Shown here piece by piece: positions 34,750-46,215 of a DNA stretch of 64,000 nucleotides. The first letter of the stretch is position 1; each line of letters begins with the position of its first letter. Source of the stretch: Takakia lepidozioides (lineage: Eukaryota; Streptophyta; Takakiopsida; Takakiales; Takakiaceae); NCBI GenBank assembly GCA_030704615.1, contig CM060733.1:26782001-26846000 (forward strand), given 5' to 3'. A model generated the notes under the pieces. That model did not search any database. It had not been told where the DNA came from and saw only the letters and a list, made by a program, of their open reading frames with translations. The position numbers were made by a program, and so were the translations under genes.

Positions 34750-35594
34750 CCAAAATTTGAAACAGAGAAATGGCAGGGAATCCAACTTGATTGTCTGTCG
34801 ATAGAACCCAACTTGATTTTGCAGCTGTCGCATGGACTGCGCCCTCGCCTCGCGCAACAAATTCTTGGAATGACAGCCGGCAAAACCCCTTCTCATTGAA
34901 TTCGGAAATGGGAACTGAGGAATAAGGCCATGCGGTAGCAGAAGGATTGAGCTGGAGTTCTCTTTCGCAAGATGAACCTTGAGCTCCGGTTTCCCCGGTT
35001 TGCAATGTTGATTTTCTTTGCAATAGGGACAGGTAGAGGCGGGCTTCAATCGCCGCCTTGTCTCTCTCGTTAGAAACCTGCCGAATAGAAGGACCAGGGA
35101 CAGAAACAGCAGGAGCACTAGAAGATGGAACCTCTGTAGCAGAAATAGCCGAAGAAGGTACAACAGCAGGCACTTCAATAGGATCTGCAATCTCACCCAA
35201 AGCCACCCTATTTTGCAGAATCCATGCATGATATGCATCAACGAAGAAGCTGGAACAGAATTCATCACATTTTCAACAGCCATGGCATGCTTGAGCTCCG
35301 CATCAGGAAACGGTTTTGTTCCTTTCGGTCTGGCCATACATGCGGCCGTTCCATCGACAATATGCCGATTCAATCTGCTCTTATCTACCTTTACTGCCCC
35401 ACAATAAGGACATTTGAACTTAGGCCGGCCCTTTGCTCCTCCACCTTGGCCTCTCTACACCCGGGTGGTGGCAGTACGCGATCATTGTAGCATGCTCATG
35501 CTCAGTGTACCAAAAGCGAACTCGTTCGCCATCCCTTTTCAAGTGATCAAATGGAATAGTAGCCTCTCCAGGGAACAAATAACAATCAGCCATG
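34750..35594 (-). CDS. Zinc-finger protein of the transposon (CxxC...H...C finger), two apparent frame slips
   Basis: The gene starts at 35594 with MADCYLFPGEATIPFDHLK. It continues through FWYTEHEHATMIAYCHHPG into a basic glycine segment (GQGGGAKGRPKF) and a finger with CPYCGAVKVDKSRLNRH, then IVDGTAACMARPKGTKPFP. The spacing C-x2-C-x12-H-x6-C resembles BED/C2HC DNA-binding fingers, and the neighbouring GRPK is AT-hook-like. Two one-base frame changes are needed, near 35452 and near 35245. After them a long Ser/Ala/Pro linker (EVPAVVPSSAISATEVPSSS) leads to a region ending about 34780. It could be a second DNA-binding subunit comparable in position, though not in sequence, to MURB of MuDR. 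I do not recognise a named family. Frame slips may be errors or decay. Confidence 0.62.
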
Positions 35595-35759
35595 ACAAAG
35601 AAAAAGCTGACAGAAGAGAAGAGAAGAGCAAGAGCAAGAAAAGACAAGACAAGAAAAGACCAAGACTTGTGAGAATTCCGAAGAATGCACAACAGGGAGC
35701 ACGCACAGCAAGGAGTGCAGGAAGAATATGAATGGCTGCGAGAAGGGGAAAACTGAACA

Positions 35760-36360
35760 ATGATCAAAGAACGAAGAACGAAGCTAGCTAGATGTCACCC
35801 GTAAGGCACGTCGGTTAAGCGAAAGACGGCGGTTCATTAAAATCTGGCGGCTTGCAATCAATTATATCCGCACTGACTCACACGTGTATGAGTTGCAATC
35901 CCGTGTCACCCGGAATAGCGGAGTGTAACCCGTAACCCTACACTTGTGAGCGCGACAAACCGGCCAGTACTCGAATGCCAGGCACGTCGAGTGTAACCCT
36001 CCGTCAGGTACCCAGATATGATGTAACCCTTCGTCACAACCTCATGTACCCCTAGTCTATGTGACTCCCGAACACAACATCGATGTAACCCTGTCATATC
36101 AAACCATTAGTATGCAACCTCCAGGTAAACATGGTCAATGTAATGCCCCACCCATGTAACCCTAGCCTATGTGGCTCCGCGAGCGCAACATCCACGTAAC
36201 CCATCAAACATGTCAACCCATCTAACCTCCATTACTAAAACCGTCTACCAAGCTAGCATGTATTGAGAAAGAAAACACCGTGTAACCCCTGTGTGTAACC
36301 ATACCACACGTGAGGTAGTCATATAAACCATCAGACATGTAACCGGTTGACAGTGCTTGC
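35760..36360. repeat. Upstream region of zinc-finger gene with dispersed TGTAACCC words
   Basis: From about 35920 to 36330 the words TGTAACCC, GTGTAACC and ATGTGACTCC recur at irregular spacing. The stretch would contain the zinc-finger gene's promoter. A palindromic TACACGTGTA element occurs at the inner border of the right TIR (about 36878). Confidence 0.5.
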
Positions 36361-36434
36361 AAAACACGCATGATTCGATACGTATTGCATCCATAATAGC
36401 GATGAGTAGGCTGCCCCGGCTGGTGTGTGAACAA

Positions 36435-36737
36435 AAGATACACGAGAGGAGAGTGAATGGGCACCCCGTCAAATGAGCGGCTGTTTGCATGGCTAGACCG
36501 AAAGAAACAAAACCCTTTCCTAATGCGGATCTTAGGAATACCATAGCCATCGGGGACGGTGACAAAACAACAAGAATGACATTGAGAAAGAAAAAGGATA
36601 GAGACAACCGTATCAATCGTAGAGAAAACCGTGGTAATAAATTTGACGGATCGTTGCACGGAAAGAGTTGTCTTGTATGTTGCTGGGATGACGATACTGA
36701 ATTGAATGAACTACAAATCTTTCGCATTGATGTGTGA
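36435..36737 (+). pseudogene. Diverged second copy of the zinc-finger gene, opposite strand
   Basis: MARPKETKPFPNADLRNTIAI at 36489 matches MARPKGTKPFPDAELKHAMAV of the minus-strand gene. In-frame sequence upstream (RRVNGHPVK-stop-AAVC) aligns with the finger's LNRHIVDGTAAC but has a TGA in it. The downstream part is Lys/Arg-rich (RKKKDRDNRINRRENR). It looks like a partial, inverted, decayed duplicate inside the element. Translation from 36489 alone would still give a basic 82-residue peptide. Confidence 0.6.
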
Positions 36738-36889
36738 AGCCGATTGGGCACCATGGGAATTGCAGAAAGCTGATGCCCCAAAGCAAAAAAACGAGCGAGC
36801 TAAGAATCTGGAAACGGATGGAGAGAGCAAATTAGGGTTTCGGCCTCTATTTAAACCTCCATTCGGCGTCGGATAGTTTACACGTGTAT

Positions 36890-39235
36890 GATGTACACGA
36901 GGCGGTGATACTGAGGGTTACATGGTGGTGAGGGTTACAGAGGGTCAGAGAGGGTTACATGGAGTGAGGGTTACATAGGGGTGAGGGTGACACTCTGCGG
37001 TGTGTACAGAGGGTTACATGGTGGTGAGGGTTACAAAGGGTCACAGAGGGTTACATGGGTTACAGAGGGTTACATAAGGGGTGAGGACGACACTCTACGG
37101 TGTTACAGAGGGTACATAGGTTACAGAGCCACAGAGGGTTTGTGAGGGTTACATGGAGTGAGGGTTACATGGTGGCGAGGGTGACACTCTGCGGTGTTAC
37201 AGAGGGTTACATGGAGGTAAGGGTTACACCTGGTGAGGGATATAGAGGGTCATAGAGGGTTACATGGAGTGAGGGTTACATGGTGGTGAGGGTTACAGAG
37301 GGTCAAAGAGGGTTACATGGAATGAGGGGTTACATACGGGTGAGGGTGACACTTTGCGGTGTTACAGAGGGTTACATGGTGGTGAGGGTTACAAGGGTCA
37401 CAGAGGGTTACATGGGTTACAGAGGGTTACATGGATTACAGAGGGTTACATGGAGTGAGGGTTACATAAGGGTGAGGGCGACACTCTGCGGTGTCACAAA
37501 GGGTTTGTGAGGGTTACGGAGGGTTACATGGTGGCGAGGGTGACACTCTGCGGTGTTACAGAGGGTTACATGGTGGTAAGGATTACACCTGGTGAGGGAT
37601 ATAGAGGGTCAGAGAGGGTTACATGGAATGAGGGTTACATAGGGGTGAGGGTGACACTCTGCGGTGTTATAGAGGGTTACATGGTGGTGAGGGTTACAAA
37701 GGGTCACAGAGGGTTACATGGGTTACAGAGGGTTACATGGAGTGAGGGTTACATAAGGGGTGAGGGCGACACTCTGCGGTGTCACAAGGGTTTGTGAGGG
37801 TTACGGAGGGTTACATGGTGGCGAGGGTGACACTCTGCGGTGTTACAGAGGGTTACATGGTGGTAAGGGTTACACCTGGTGAGGGATATAGAGGGTCACA
37901 TGGGTTACAGAGGGTTACATGGTGGTGAGGGTTATAGAGGGTCAGAGAGGGTTACATGGAGTGAGGGTTACATACGGGTGAGGGTGACACTCTGCGGTGT
38001 TATAGAGGGTTACATGGTGGTGAGGGTTACAAAGGGTCACAGAGGGTTACATGGGTTACAGAGGGTTACATAAGGGGTGAGGACGACACTCTACGGTGTT
38101 ACAGAGGGTTACATAGGTTACAGAGCCACAGAGGGTTTGTGAGGGTTACATGGAGTGAGGGTTACATGGTGGCGAGGGTGACACTCTGCGGTGTTACAGA
38201 GGGTTACATGGAGGTAAGGGTTACACCTGGTGAGGGATATAGAGATCACAGAGGGTTACATGGAGTGAGGGTTACAGAGGGTCAGAGAGGGTTACATGGA
38301 ATGAGGGTTACATACGGGTGAGGGTGACACTCTGCGGTGTTACAGAGGGTTACATGGTGGTGAGGGTTACAAAGGGTCACAGAGGGTTACATGGGTTACA
38401 GAGGGTTACAAAGGGGTGAGGACGACACTCTACGGTGTTACAGAGGGTTACATAGGTTACAGAGCCACAGAGGGTTTGTGAGGGTTACATGGAGTGAGGG
38501 TTACATGGTGGCGAGGGTGACACTCTGCGGTGTTACAGAGGGTTACATGGAGGTAAGGGTTACACCTGGTGAGGGATATAGAGGGTCACAGAGGGTTACA
38601 TGGAGTGAGGGTTACAGAGGGTCAAAGAGGGTTACATGGAATGAGGGTGACACTCTGCGGTGTTACAGAGGGTTACATGGTGGTGAGGGTTACAAAGGGT
38701 CACAGAGGGTTACATGGGTTACAGAGGGTTACATGGAGTGAGGGTTACATAAGGGGTGAGGGCGACACTCTGCGGTATTACAGAGGGTTACATAGGGTTA
38801 CATGGGTTGCAAAGTGTTACAGAGGGTTACATGTAGTGAGGGTTACATAGGGGTGGGGGGTGACACTCTGCGGTGTTATAGAGGGTTACATGGGTTACAG
38901 AGGGTCAGGGGTTATATGGGTTACAAAGGGTTACATGGTAATGTGGGTTACACTCGGCGGAGTTACAGAGGGTTACATGGGGGTGATGGTTGAACCCGGG
39001 GCGGGGTTACAGGGAACTGGCGGACTGCTGGAAGCGGCGGACTGGTGTCGCAGAACGAGGACGCAGGGGGCGACGACGCCGATGGGATGAGGGCGGGGGT
39101 GGGGAGGGATTGACCGAGCCCAGCCGGCTGCCTTTCGATGTCTGCCGGAGGCGAAGAACCGGCGGTACGGGTGTCAGGGCTGGACCGTCCTGACGCGCTT
39201 GCATTAAGTTCTTACATTATTCCTATTATCTTCCC
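36890..39235 (-). repeat. Right TIR: GGGTTACA array plus unique GC-rich tip
   Basis: This is the mirror image of the left TIR. About 36890-38990 is the array (unit GAGGGTTACATGG, with modules GGTGACACTCTGCGGTGTTACA). 38990-39235 is the unique tip. A higher-order period near 330-340 bp shows at GGACGACACTCTACGGTG, found at about 37086, 38081 and 38420 (339 bp, and three times 332 bp). Long plus-strand open frames (VTEGYM repeats) are array translations. Confidence 0.92.
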
Positions 39236-40208
39236 TTTCTGAGCACCTCAAGCAAATTTATCATTTAAGCTTCGATCCATCATCCACCCTCTGTTCGGGG
39301 TGAGATACTCTCTTGTGAAGTAAGACCAACTCACGAGACAGATTACAGTGACGCCATTTGGCATAGTGAACGCACCCCAGTGGGCTCCAGAGTATGCTTG
39401 CATAAACGGTGATAATAAGGGCCAAATACTCCCCGTATATCAATAATACATCAGCCTTCATCCTCCACTTGAATTGGATTGAAGCATCAGCTGGAGCCGG
39501 AAGACTCATAGTCCATGTCGAAGGTGAATGACGGATTCAGCCTCTTTGGCTCTGGCACTTATGCTCTAATTTCACAACACTAGATATGAAATGTAAGGCT
39601 TGTTATGGAGTGATACACATATCAAATTGGTCAATGCGCAACTTGTAGAATCCAGTACATTTGCTATCATAGACAAGAAACGCTGCGATTTCACAAAGAA
39701 GAACCAGGGGTCAGTTTTTCATCAAGAAACTTTACGCACACAATGCATCTAACAGTCGACCAAGTCTATAGGAAACACTTCCAAAAATGGTTAGCATGCA
39801 GTAAGAGAGTGACACAGATATATGTATGCATCTTCAATTCTATTTTATTAGAACCCAATCAGTTCCTGCCTATATTTGCCTAGTAACATAAGCTCATCGT
39901 TTCTTAAGATCTATGCGATCATGAAGCCATATCTCCATATTGATGTTACCTTTCTACGTCGACTAAAGGATGCCGAGTCCGTGAGCCTGGAAATGTGGGA
40001 AGGTACAGGTTCAGACAAACCCAGGTATTTGGGTGAGCAGGTGGTTCCAAGGCACTAGCTTGCAATAGTGATTGCCACCACTAGCTTGAGCTGCGAATAC
40101 TTCGTCAGCTACTTCTATTGGCCAGACTCAAAGTGTTCAACTCTAAGAAGACCGGCAGTTTTTCGCAACTCTCAATGGTAGGTGAGCATGCAGTGTGAGT
40201 ATATTATT
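39236..40208. other. Intergenic DNA right of the transposon
   Basis: An 82-codon minus-strand frame at 39261-39509 includes a hydrophobic segment but matches nothing I know. The right part should hold the 3' UTR of the MnmA gene. Confidence 0.5.
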
Positions 40209-43200
40209 CTAAGCCAGTGCCATAGAATTGAGCACTGTTTGATGTTGTGTCCAAGACTGTGGGAGTTCCTGCTCAAACAGAGAAGGCCCCGGATGGGACA
40301 AGATACTAGCACCCAAGCAGACATCACCATCATACAATACTAATGCTTGGCCTGGCGTTACAGCTCTTGCAGGGCTTGCAAATCGCACCTGCCAACACAA
40401 ACCCACAAAATGTCCCCTTCCAGTGCATTTCTCACTGTTTCAAATGAATGAAAAAAGGTTCTTTATTCTTCGGGTAAAGTGAGTGAAGTTACTCTCCTTG
40501 ATGGTCATTATATTTGCAATTTGGTTGTCATGGACCTTTAGGGTATGCAAAGACACTAATCCTTTTCAGAAAATCTCTGAAAACGCTGAGAAAATTAGAG
40601 GACTTCGCTTTCATAGTCTTCTGGCTGTAGACCAGTGCTCAAATGAAATGGAGTAAGGAAGGGAGCAGAGAGAAAGAAAGAGAAGAAATCAAATCAAATC
40701 AAATGGTACTTTATAATGTCCACGGAGAAAAAAACCTTGAAATCATCCACATTGACAAGGGCACTGGGACAAAGTAAAACAGTAAGGAAAAACCAAACTA
40801 GATTGTGAGAGAGGAGGGGTTTTAGTAAGGCTGACCGGCATACAAAAATGGGCACACACCTGTAACTGCTGCTTCTCCTGAAGACTGGAAGATTTCGTAG
40901 CATCAAAGGCTGTGGTCTTCTGAAGTCGACAGAAGGTGCTGGGAGCAAACTCAACCGACTGGGTGCCAACCAAACCCATGCCAGCATTAATAGCATCCAC
41001 GTGTGTCGAGTCTGAGAAAGTAACTACACACTCCTCTAACTGTTGCCGATAGCGTGCTTTAAACATACATGTTAATGGCCTCCCATCCTGAAGGGCTTTG
41101 GGGGCTTCCCCAGAAATCCAGAATGGAGAATCTGCCACATATGCCAGGAAAAAGAGTTTCAAGATGCTGCCACATCCAAGTTACATGTACCAGACATGGA
41201 AATTGTAGTAAGTTGGGATTTCTCCTTGCGCATGAATGGGGTATACTCACGTGTCTTTGCAAGCAAACATGTCTACTTTTTCCTGTAACCATGCAATTTT
41301 TCGCATTGAAAATGAAAATCGAAGAGAGAGTAGTAGGCACATGCAGAAACAAGGACATTGAAGAGATAAATACCTGCAACGGCAGTAGTGCAGAAGAGAG
41401 CAGGGTGATCAGCACCCGGTGCAACAAACACAATATTATTAGGCACATCCTTCCCTACTACATAGAAGGCTTCTGGAACCCCACTGATGCCAGCTCGTTG
41501 GCCATGTGTATATGCTGCAATGCCCTCATGCATACTCACGAGGGTCTGGCCATAAACAGACACAAATGGGCCGGGGTTCATCTCAACATACTCAGATATG
41601 AAGTCACGAAAATGGCGCCTCCCAACAAAGCAAATTCCCGCACTGCTGCGTTTGGTTGCTATTTTAAGGCCTTCAGCTACTGCCAGTTTACGAACTTCGG
41701 ATTTCAGTAAAGATCCCACTGGGAAAAGAACCCTTTCAAATGCAGCAGCGCCCTGGCCAGGGTGAAAGATACAGTTAAAACACTACACCATGCAGTTTGA
41801 GTTGACCACCTAATGGCACTTGAGAAGTGCCTGAGACATGTACAACTACCTAACAATGATGACAGGAGATGTCAGGTTGGACTAGATGGACTAACACCTG
41901 AGAGTTCAAAAAAGAAGAAACTTACAACGGAAGCCAAAAAATACGACTGGTCTTTGTGATGGTCTGTCCCACGAAGCAGCTCCACATTGCCTCCATTCAG
42001 GGGCCGATGAAGGCGAGCATAGTGCCCGGTAGCTAACTTGTCAGCTCCCATTTGCACGGCATGCTCCAGCAGTGCATCAAACTAAAACCCAGCAGATCGT
42101 AAATCACATTTGCAGAATAGTAAACCCAATCATGCCCTTCTGCAAAATGCTCTGAGGAATGGTGATGGTGAGCATACAAGCAGATAGCAGGTTCTGTCCC
42201 CCTTCTCCTGTAAGACCATTAGACATAGAAAGCAGTAGTTTACCAAATGGAAAGGATTGGATTCACTAAAACACGAAGGTAAAATTCCCAGAAATCATCC
42301 ATTGAGCCAACTGTATTGAGGATGGAAATGAGGGGAGAGGGAACACCTTGATGCACTGATTGCAGGCAAGATCAGGGTTGGGGGTGAAGCCCATGGCAAA
42401 CTTTTCTGTGAAATTCTCAAACACCTCAATCCAGTAGCGCTTTTGGTAATCCACCTCAAATAGCTCTATTCCTACACACCAAAAAATTTGATCAACTGAA
42501 ATGCATCATTAGACTCTGCTTGCAGTAGCCAAGGGCACGACATCCCAGAGCCCTGTTTGGACATGAAAGAGAAGGGGAAAGGAAAAAGAGTGAGAGGAAC
42601 TTTAGACCGAGAAGAGGAGAGACACAGTGAGTAAGGGTTCAATGTATCTGCTCCCCACAAAAGCATTTAACCGGAGAGAGATAAAGAGAGAAAGCAACCA
42701 ACGAACCAAGGTCTTTGCAGACCATTTCGGCATCCTGGAAGTCTTCGTCAGCCGTGCAATTACCCCCACCTGCCTCATCGCGTGAGTCCCAATTGCGCAT
42801 GTATAATCCAAACACCTTGTAACCCTGAAACAAATGCTACACTCCATTATGCAAAAGCCTATCCACCAACATAGACATGGTGACCTTATTAACGATTTAA
42901 GGTTTTAGAAGAGAAATCCCCGGCTAGGATTAAACTCCCCACCTTAGCAGGAGTGGAAGCAGGTTGTCGGAAGGTAAAAAATGGAGAAAAATCGAAACAC
43001 CGTAGCTGTGTGCAGGAGAACTGCATTCTGGAATGAACTTCAACCCTCAAAGCAACTCTCTTTCATAACAAACGAAAATGAACCTGGCGTTGGAGTAACA
43101 GCGCTGCAACCGAAGAATCCACACCTCCGGACATTCCAACTGCAACAACACCCTGACTGCTTCTTCCTTTTTCTTCCTCTGAAACAATTGTTTCTCTCAA

Positions 43201-43443
43201 GTTGCCAAACCTCCTACACTGGAAATAATTTATTCCACGATCTTCGGGAAAAACATAAATGGAAGAACATATCACTTCTCCGTTTCTTCTCATTCCAGTC
43301 ACAGTATTGTCTGAACCCAGGGTGGGTTCTCGTTTCTGTAAAGTGCATGAATTTGCCCGACCCATTTCACATTTTTCCCCAAACAATAGACACCTCCTTG
43401 CTAATCTTTGGAAAGGAGGGAACCCACATAAACCCCTTCGCAT
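40209..43443 (-). CDS. tRNA-specific 2-thiouridylase, MnmA/TRMU type, organellar
   Basis: Seven exons on the minus strand: 43443-43084, 42824-42707, 42471-42347, 42081-41926, 41752-41374, 41131-40860 and 40388-40209. All have GT/AG ends and consistent phase, giving 529 residues. The first ~95 residues are Arg-rich ([17 protein letters not shown]), as expected for a mitochondrial or chloroplast presequence. The PP-loop SGGVDSS is at residues 105-111. The two catalytic cysteines are in NPDLAC (about 196) and AGICFVG (about 294). GHYAR and KDQSYFL are also present. MnmA activates U34 of Lys, Glu and Gln tRNAs with ATP and inserts sulfur to give 2-thiouridine. The usual KDSTGIC reads RSSAGIC here, a modest change next to the second Cys. 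No bacterial-style neighbours are present, as expected for a nuclear gene. Confidence 0.95.
40682..40703. repeat. AAATC microsatellite
   Basis: AAATC repeats about four times within intron 6 of the MnmA gene. Confidence 0.8.
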
Positions 43444-43681
43444 GGCCGGATGGGTCCAAAAGACAAGGGGAGTATGAGGGGGTCAGTCACTGCTTACAAG
43501 GCTTGCTCGTAACAAATGCCAGAGACAACGGAGCGTGGGAAGCCCCGCAGAAGGCGAAGACCTGTAGAGACTGGAACCCATCAGTGGCTCCACTCATCCA
43601 GACCCCTCTACTTCTGGTACTGCGTGCAAAACCTTTACCATCAACTCTCCCTGTCTTCCACCATACCCACTATACTGTATG

Positions 43682-43682
<1 letters not shown>

Positions 43683-43709
<27 letters not shown>
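43683..43709. repeat. CT dinucleotide microsatellite
   Basis: An uninterrupted CT run of about 13 units. Confidence 0.95.
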
Positions 43710-43714
<5 letters not shown>

Positions 43715-44112
43715 GTCGGTGGCTGACCTCTCAGTCCCTCCTCTATGGGCATAGAGGTTTTGTATTTTCCTTTTTTGGGTCTTTCTGTGGGGGTACAACA
43801 CACTGCCACCAGGGACAGTTGATGTCTAATACGACCCCCTTTCCGATTACGGTTGAGCTAATAAAGTTATCCTTAAAGTAATGCCCTGTTTGGTCCCCTC
43901 TAACTTGTGTTTCATCCCCAGTTTGAGTGCAGACGTAAAGTCAGCAAAATTGGGCATGAGTTTGCCAAACTGGGCACGAGTTTGTGAAAATTGGGCATGA
44001 GTCTCGCAGCCGCTGCACTTTCTCACGCCCGTGCAGTGATCTCGCAGCTTGCTGCTCGCAGGTCGCTCGGTGTCACGGGCGTTTTGCTCGGCACAACCCA
44101 CAAACTGGGTAA

Positions 44113-44154
44113 GAAACTAGTTTGACCACCAGTTTTGATGCTCAAACTAGTTTC
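44113..44154. repeat. Perfect 13-bp inverted repeat (hairpin)
   Basis: GAAACTAGTTTGA at 44113-44125 is matched exactly by TCAAACTAGTTTC at 44142-44154, with a 16-base loop. It may be part of a decayed TIR element. No gene lies next to it. Confidence 0.8.
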
Positions 44155-45754
44155 ATCCCGTGTTTTTTGGCTCTCTTGTTTTTTGGCTCTCTTGTAGAGA
44201 GAGACTGTGCGGAGACGTGCAAGTCAATGGAGAAAATGTGGTCAAAGTACCTTACACCATGTCAAGGCGCTGATTGGTCTGTTGTACTGAGTCATGCTCC
44301 CTAGTCTAACCTTCCTGTTATGTTATGCCAAAGCAAAGCAAGAGAGCCAATTGCCGTTTGAGGCTTGTTTCCTTTGTATGAGTTTGGTCCCGGGTTTCTT
44401 AACTCGTCCCCACTTTTGGCCAAACTGGGGGTACTCGTCCCCAGTTTTTGACACTTTACGGATAACTTTAATGTATAGTGGCCCATTTGCACCTGCGGTA
44501 AAAATGTCCAAGTTGGTGAAAGAGGGAAACGGTGATCGGGAAGTCATAGTGGCCCATTTGCACCTTATGAGTAGAATTAAGCGGGTCCAGAGAGCCGAGA
44601 TTCAAAGGGGGAGCTTGAGATCCTAGTCTGGTGGGGACTACCTTCACGTCTTCGATCCGACCAATTGCGCTCTTTAGTTCTGAGATCACAACTTTTAGTG
44701 GATTAGACAAGTTTGTACGCAAGCAAGAAAGTGAGACAACTCGTTTTCAAGTGTAGATATCCGATTGGACTCTCTCGCTATGGACGATTTGACTGCGAAT
44801 CCGCACTTTTAAAGCTTGGTGTAGGCAGCCATGAAGAGCCGGTAAACTGAATTGCGAGGATGTCTGGTGCCGACGTGCCCAGATGAACTTTACATCACTA
44901 ACATATAAATTTGTGAAGCAAATTACAGAGACAAAGGTATGATCGCAGCTAGCACCAACTTTCAAAATCCTTCAAGCTTCAGATCTCTTTTAGCGATGAT
45001 CCCAAAACAGTCTAGAGTGACACTCCAAAATCAGTATTCCTGTTCCTTTCTCAAACTCGAGCTGCAGTCGAACTTAAAAAAGTCACTCCAACCAAAACAG
45101 CAACTGATGCTTTTCTGGTCCATAAAATTACATGCCTGAAAGAGTCTCCTGTAAGTTTTAAATAGATTGCAAAAGGCTAGCTTTCAAGACCCAACTATTT
45201 AATTAGGTTACATTCCTGGGCAGAAAGTCTATGTCACTCCTGGACCAGTAAGTCTGACCTAATTCTATACATTGCTAGGCGCACACCCAAAATTGCTCTT
45301 GCACAGGGGTTATCAGCAACTGAAGATACCAAATTTTAGCTTTTTCTTGGTTCAGACCTACCCCATACCCCATCACTGGTGGCAAAATATCTTTGGTCTT
45401 CCTCCATTACTAAATAATGTTCCATGGCCGTCTTGGAATTGTGGGAAAAAGCAGAGATGTTGTTGCCCACATAGATTGGATTTTGTGAAAACAATGTGCG
45501 CACTCACGCTTCCCAATGTCCACGATGGGTTGATGAGGCCAAACGAACGTCACCTTTGCAGTGTGGTCCCGATAGCAACCCTAGTTTTTTGACAGAATAG
45601 CAGCACCTGTCATCTTTGAAGCAGCCAAGACCTGGCCCCTTTCGCAGACCTGTCCTTACAGTATTGTCCCACCCCAGAATAGAGGTTCCATAGCAGCATC
45701 TACCTCATCTTAGCAGCAGCAAAGAGGTGGCTCCTCTCATAGACCTCTGTCTTT

Positions 45755-46215
45755 CATCAGTTTTCTCACCTTTGCAATATTATTGCGCCAGCCAGCCACA
45801 GAGTAGATCTGCAATAACAGCTTATAGGCTATAGGTGATAGAGCATGCTTTTGCCACATATTCTCCCAGCTTGACATTGCCATGAATTCTGCAGGCACCC
45901 AAGCAAGGTACCCCACACTGCAGCATCTGGTTTGAGTGGCACTTTGTTGATGAAAGCCTCGGCCTCATCCAATTGCCCTGTCTTCATCAGTTTTCTCACC
46001 TTTGCAATATCATTGCGCCAGCCAGCCACAGAGTAGATCTGCAATAACAGCCTATAGGCTATAGGTGCTAGAGCATGCTTTTTGCGACTTATTCTGCCAG
46101 CTTGACATTGCCATGACTTCTGCAGGCACCAAGCAAGGTACCCCACACTGCAGCATCTGGTTTGATTGGCACTTTGTTGATGAAAGCCTCGGCCTCATCC
46201 AATTGCCCTGCACAG
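45755..46215. repeat. Two-copy duplication, period about 230 bp, at the PPR 3' end
   Basis: CATCAGTTTTCTCACCTTTG occurs at 45755 and 45985. The block includes the E-domain coding segment up to the CCATGA(A/C)TTCTGCAGGCACC region, so the C-terminal part is repeated out of frame. Confidence 0.8.

Larger units (their letters stand above)
22788..39235. mobile_element. 16.4-kb autonomous-type Mutator-like transposon with GGGTTACA-array TIRs
   Basis: The two ends are long inverted repeats. Reading inward from each end: GGGA(A)GATAATAGGAATAATG, then about 230 bp of unique GC-rich sequence, then ~2 kb of array built on GGGTTACA. Inside lie three genes: a MuDR-like transposase (25309-28708, +), an Ulp1-like protease (30058-34530, -) and a zinc-finger protein (about 34750-35594, -). 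The same 8-bp word, in both orientations, fills most of the non-coding interior. MULEs carrying an Ulp1 protease are known in plants; arrays and introns saturated with one word are not something I recognise. No target duplication is visible at the borders. Left and right unique TIR parts are nearly identical, apart from a ~17-bp duplication in the left copy, which suggests a recent insertion or ongoing homogenisation. Confidence 0.88.
43444..45699. other. Intergenic region upstream of MnmA, with simple repeats and a hairpin
   Basis: It includes a CT microsatellite (43683-43709), a repeated TTGGGCATGAGT word (43950-44000), a duplicated TTTTTTGGCTCTCTTG (44162-44192) and a 20-bp direct repeat ATAGTGGCCCATTTGCACCT (about 44474 and 44548). 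It also includes the perfect 13-bp hairpin at 44113-44154. No gene is recognised. Confidence 0.5.

Noticed and set aside
39261-39509. 82-codon minus-strand frame with a hydrophobic segment
   Set aside because: No family match, no splice partners and no conserved motif. It is indistinguishable from chance.
42981-43881. Plus-strand 257-codon frame opposite MnmA exon 1
   Set aside because: It overlaps the antisense of the PP-loop exon and extends into a CT microsatellite. There is no domain.
44474-44567. 20-bp direct repeat ATAGTGGCCCATTTGCACCT considered as a target duplication
   Set aside because: The 54 bp between the copies have no transposon ends, and 20 bp is too long for common families. 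It is treated as a simple local duplication.
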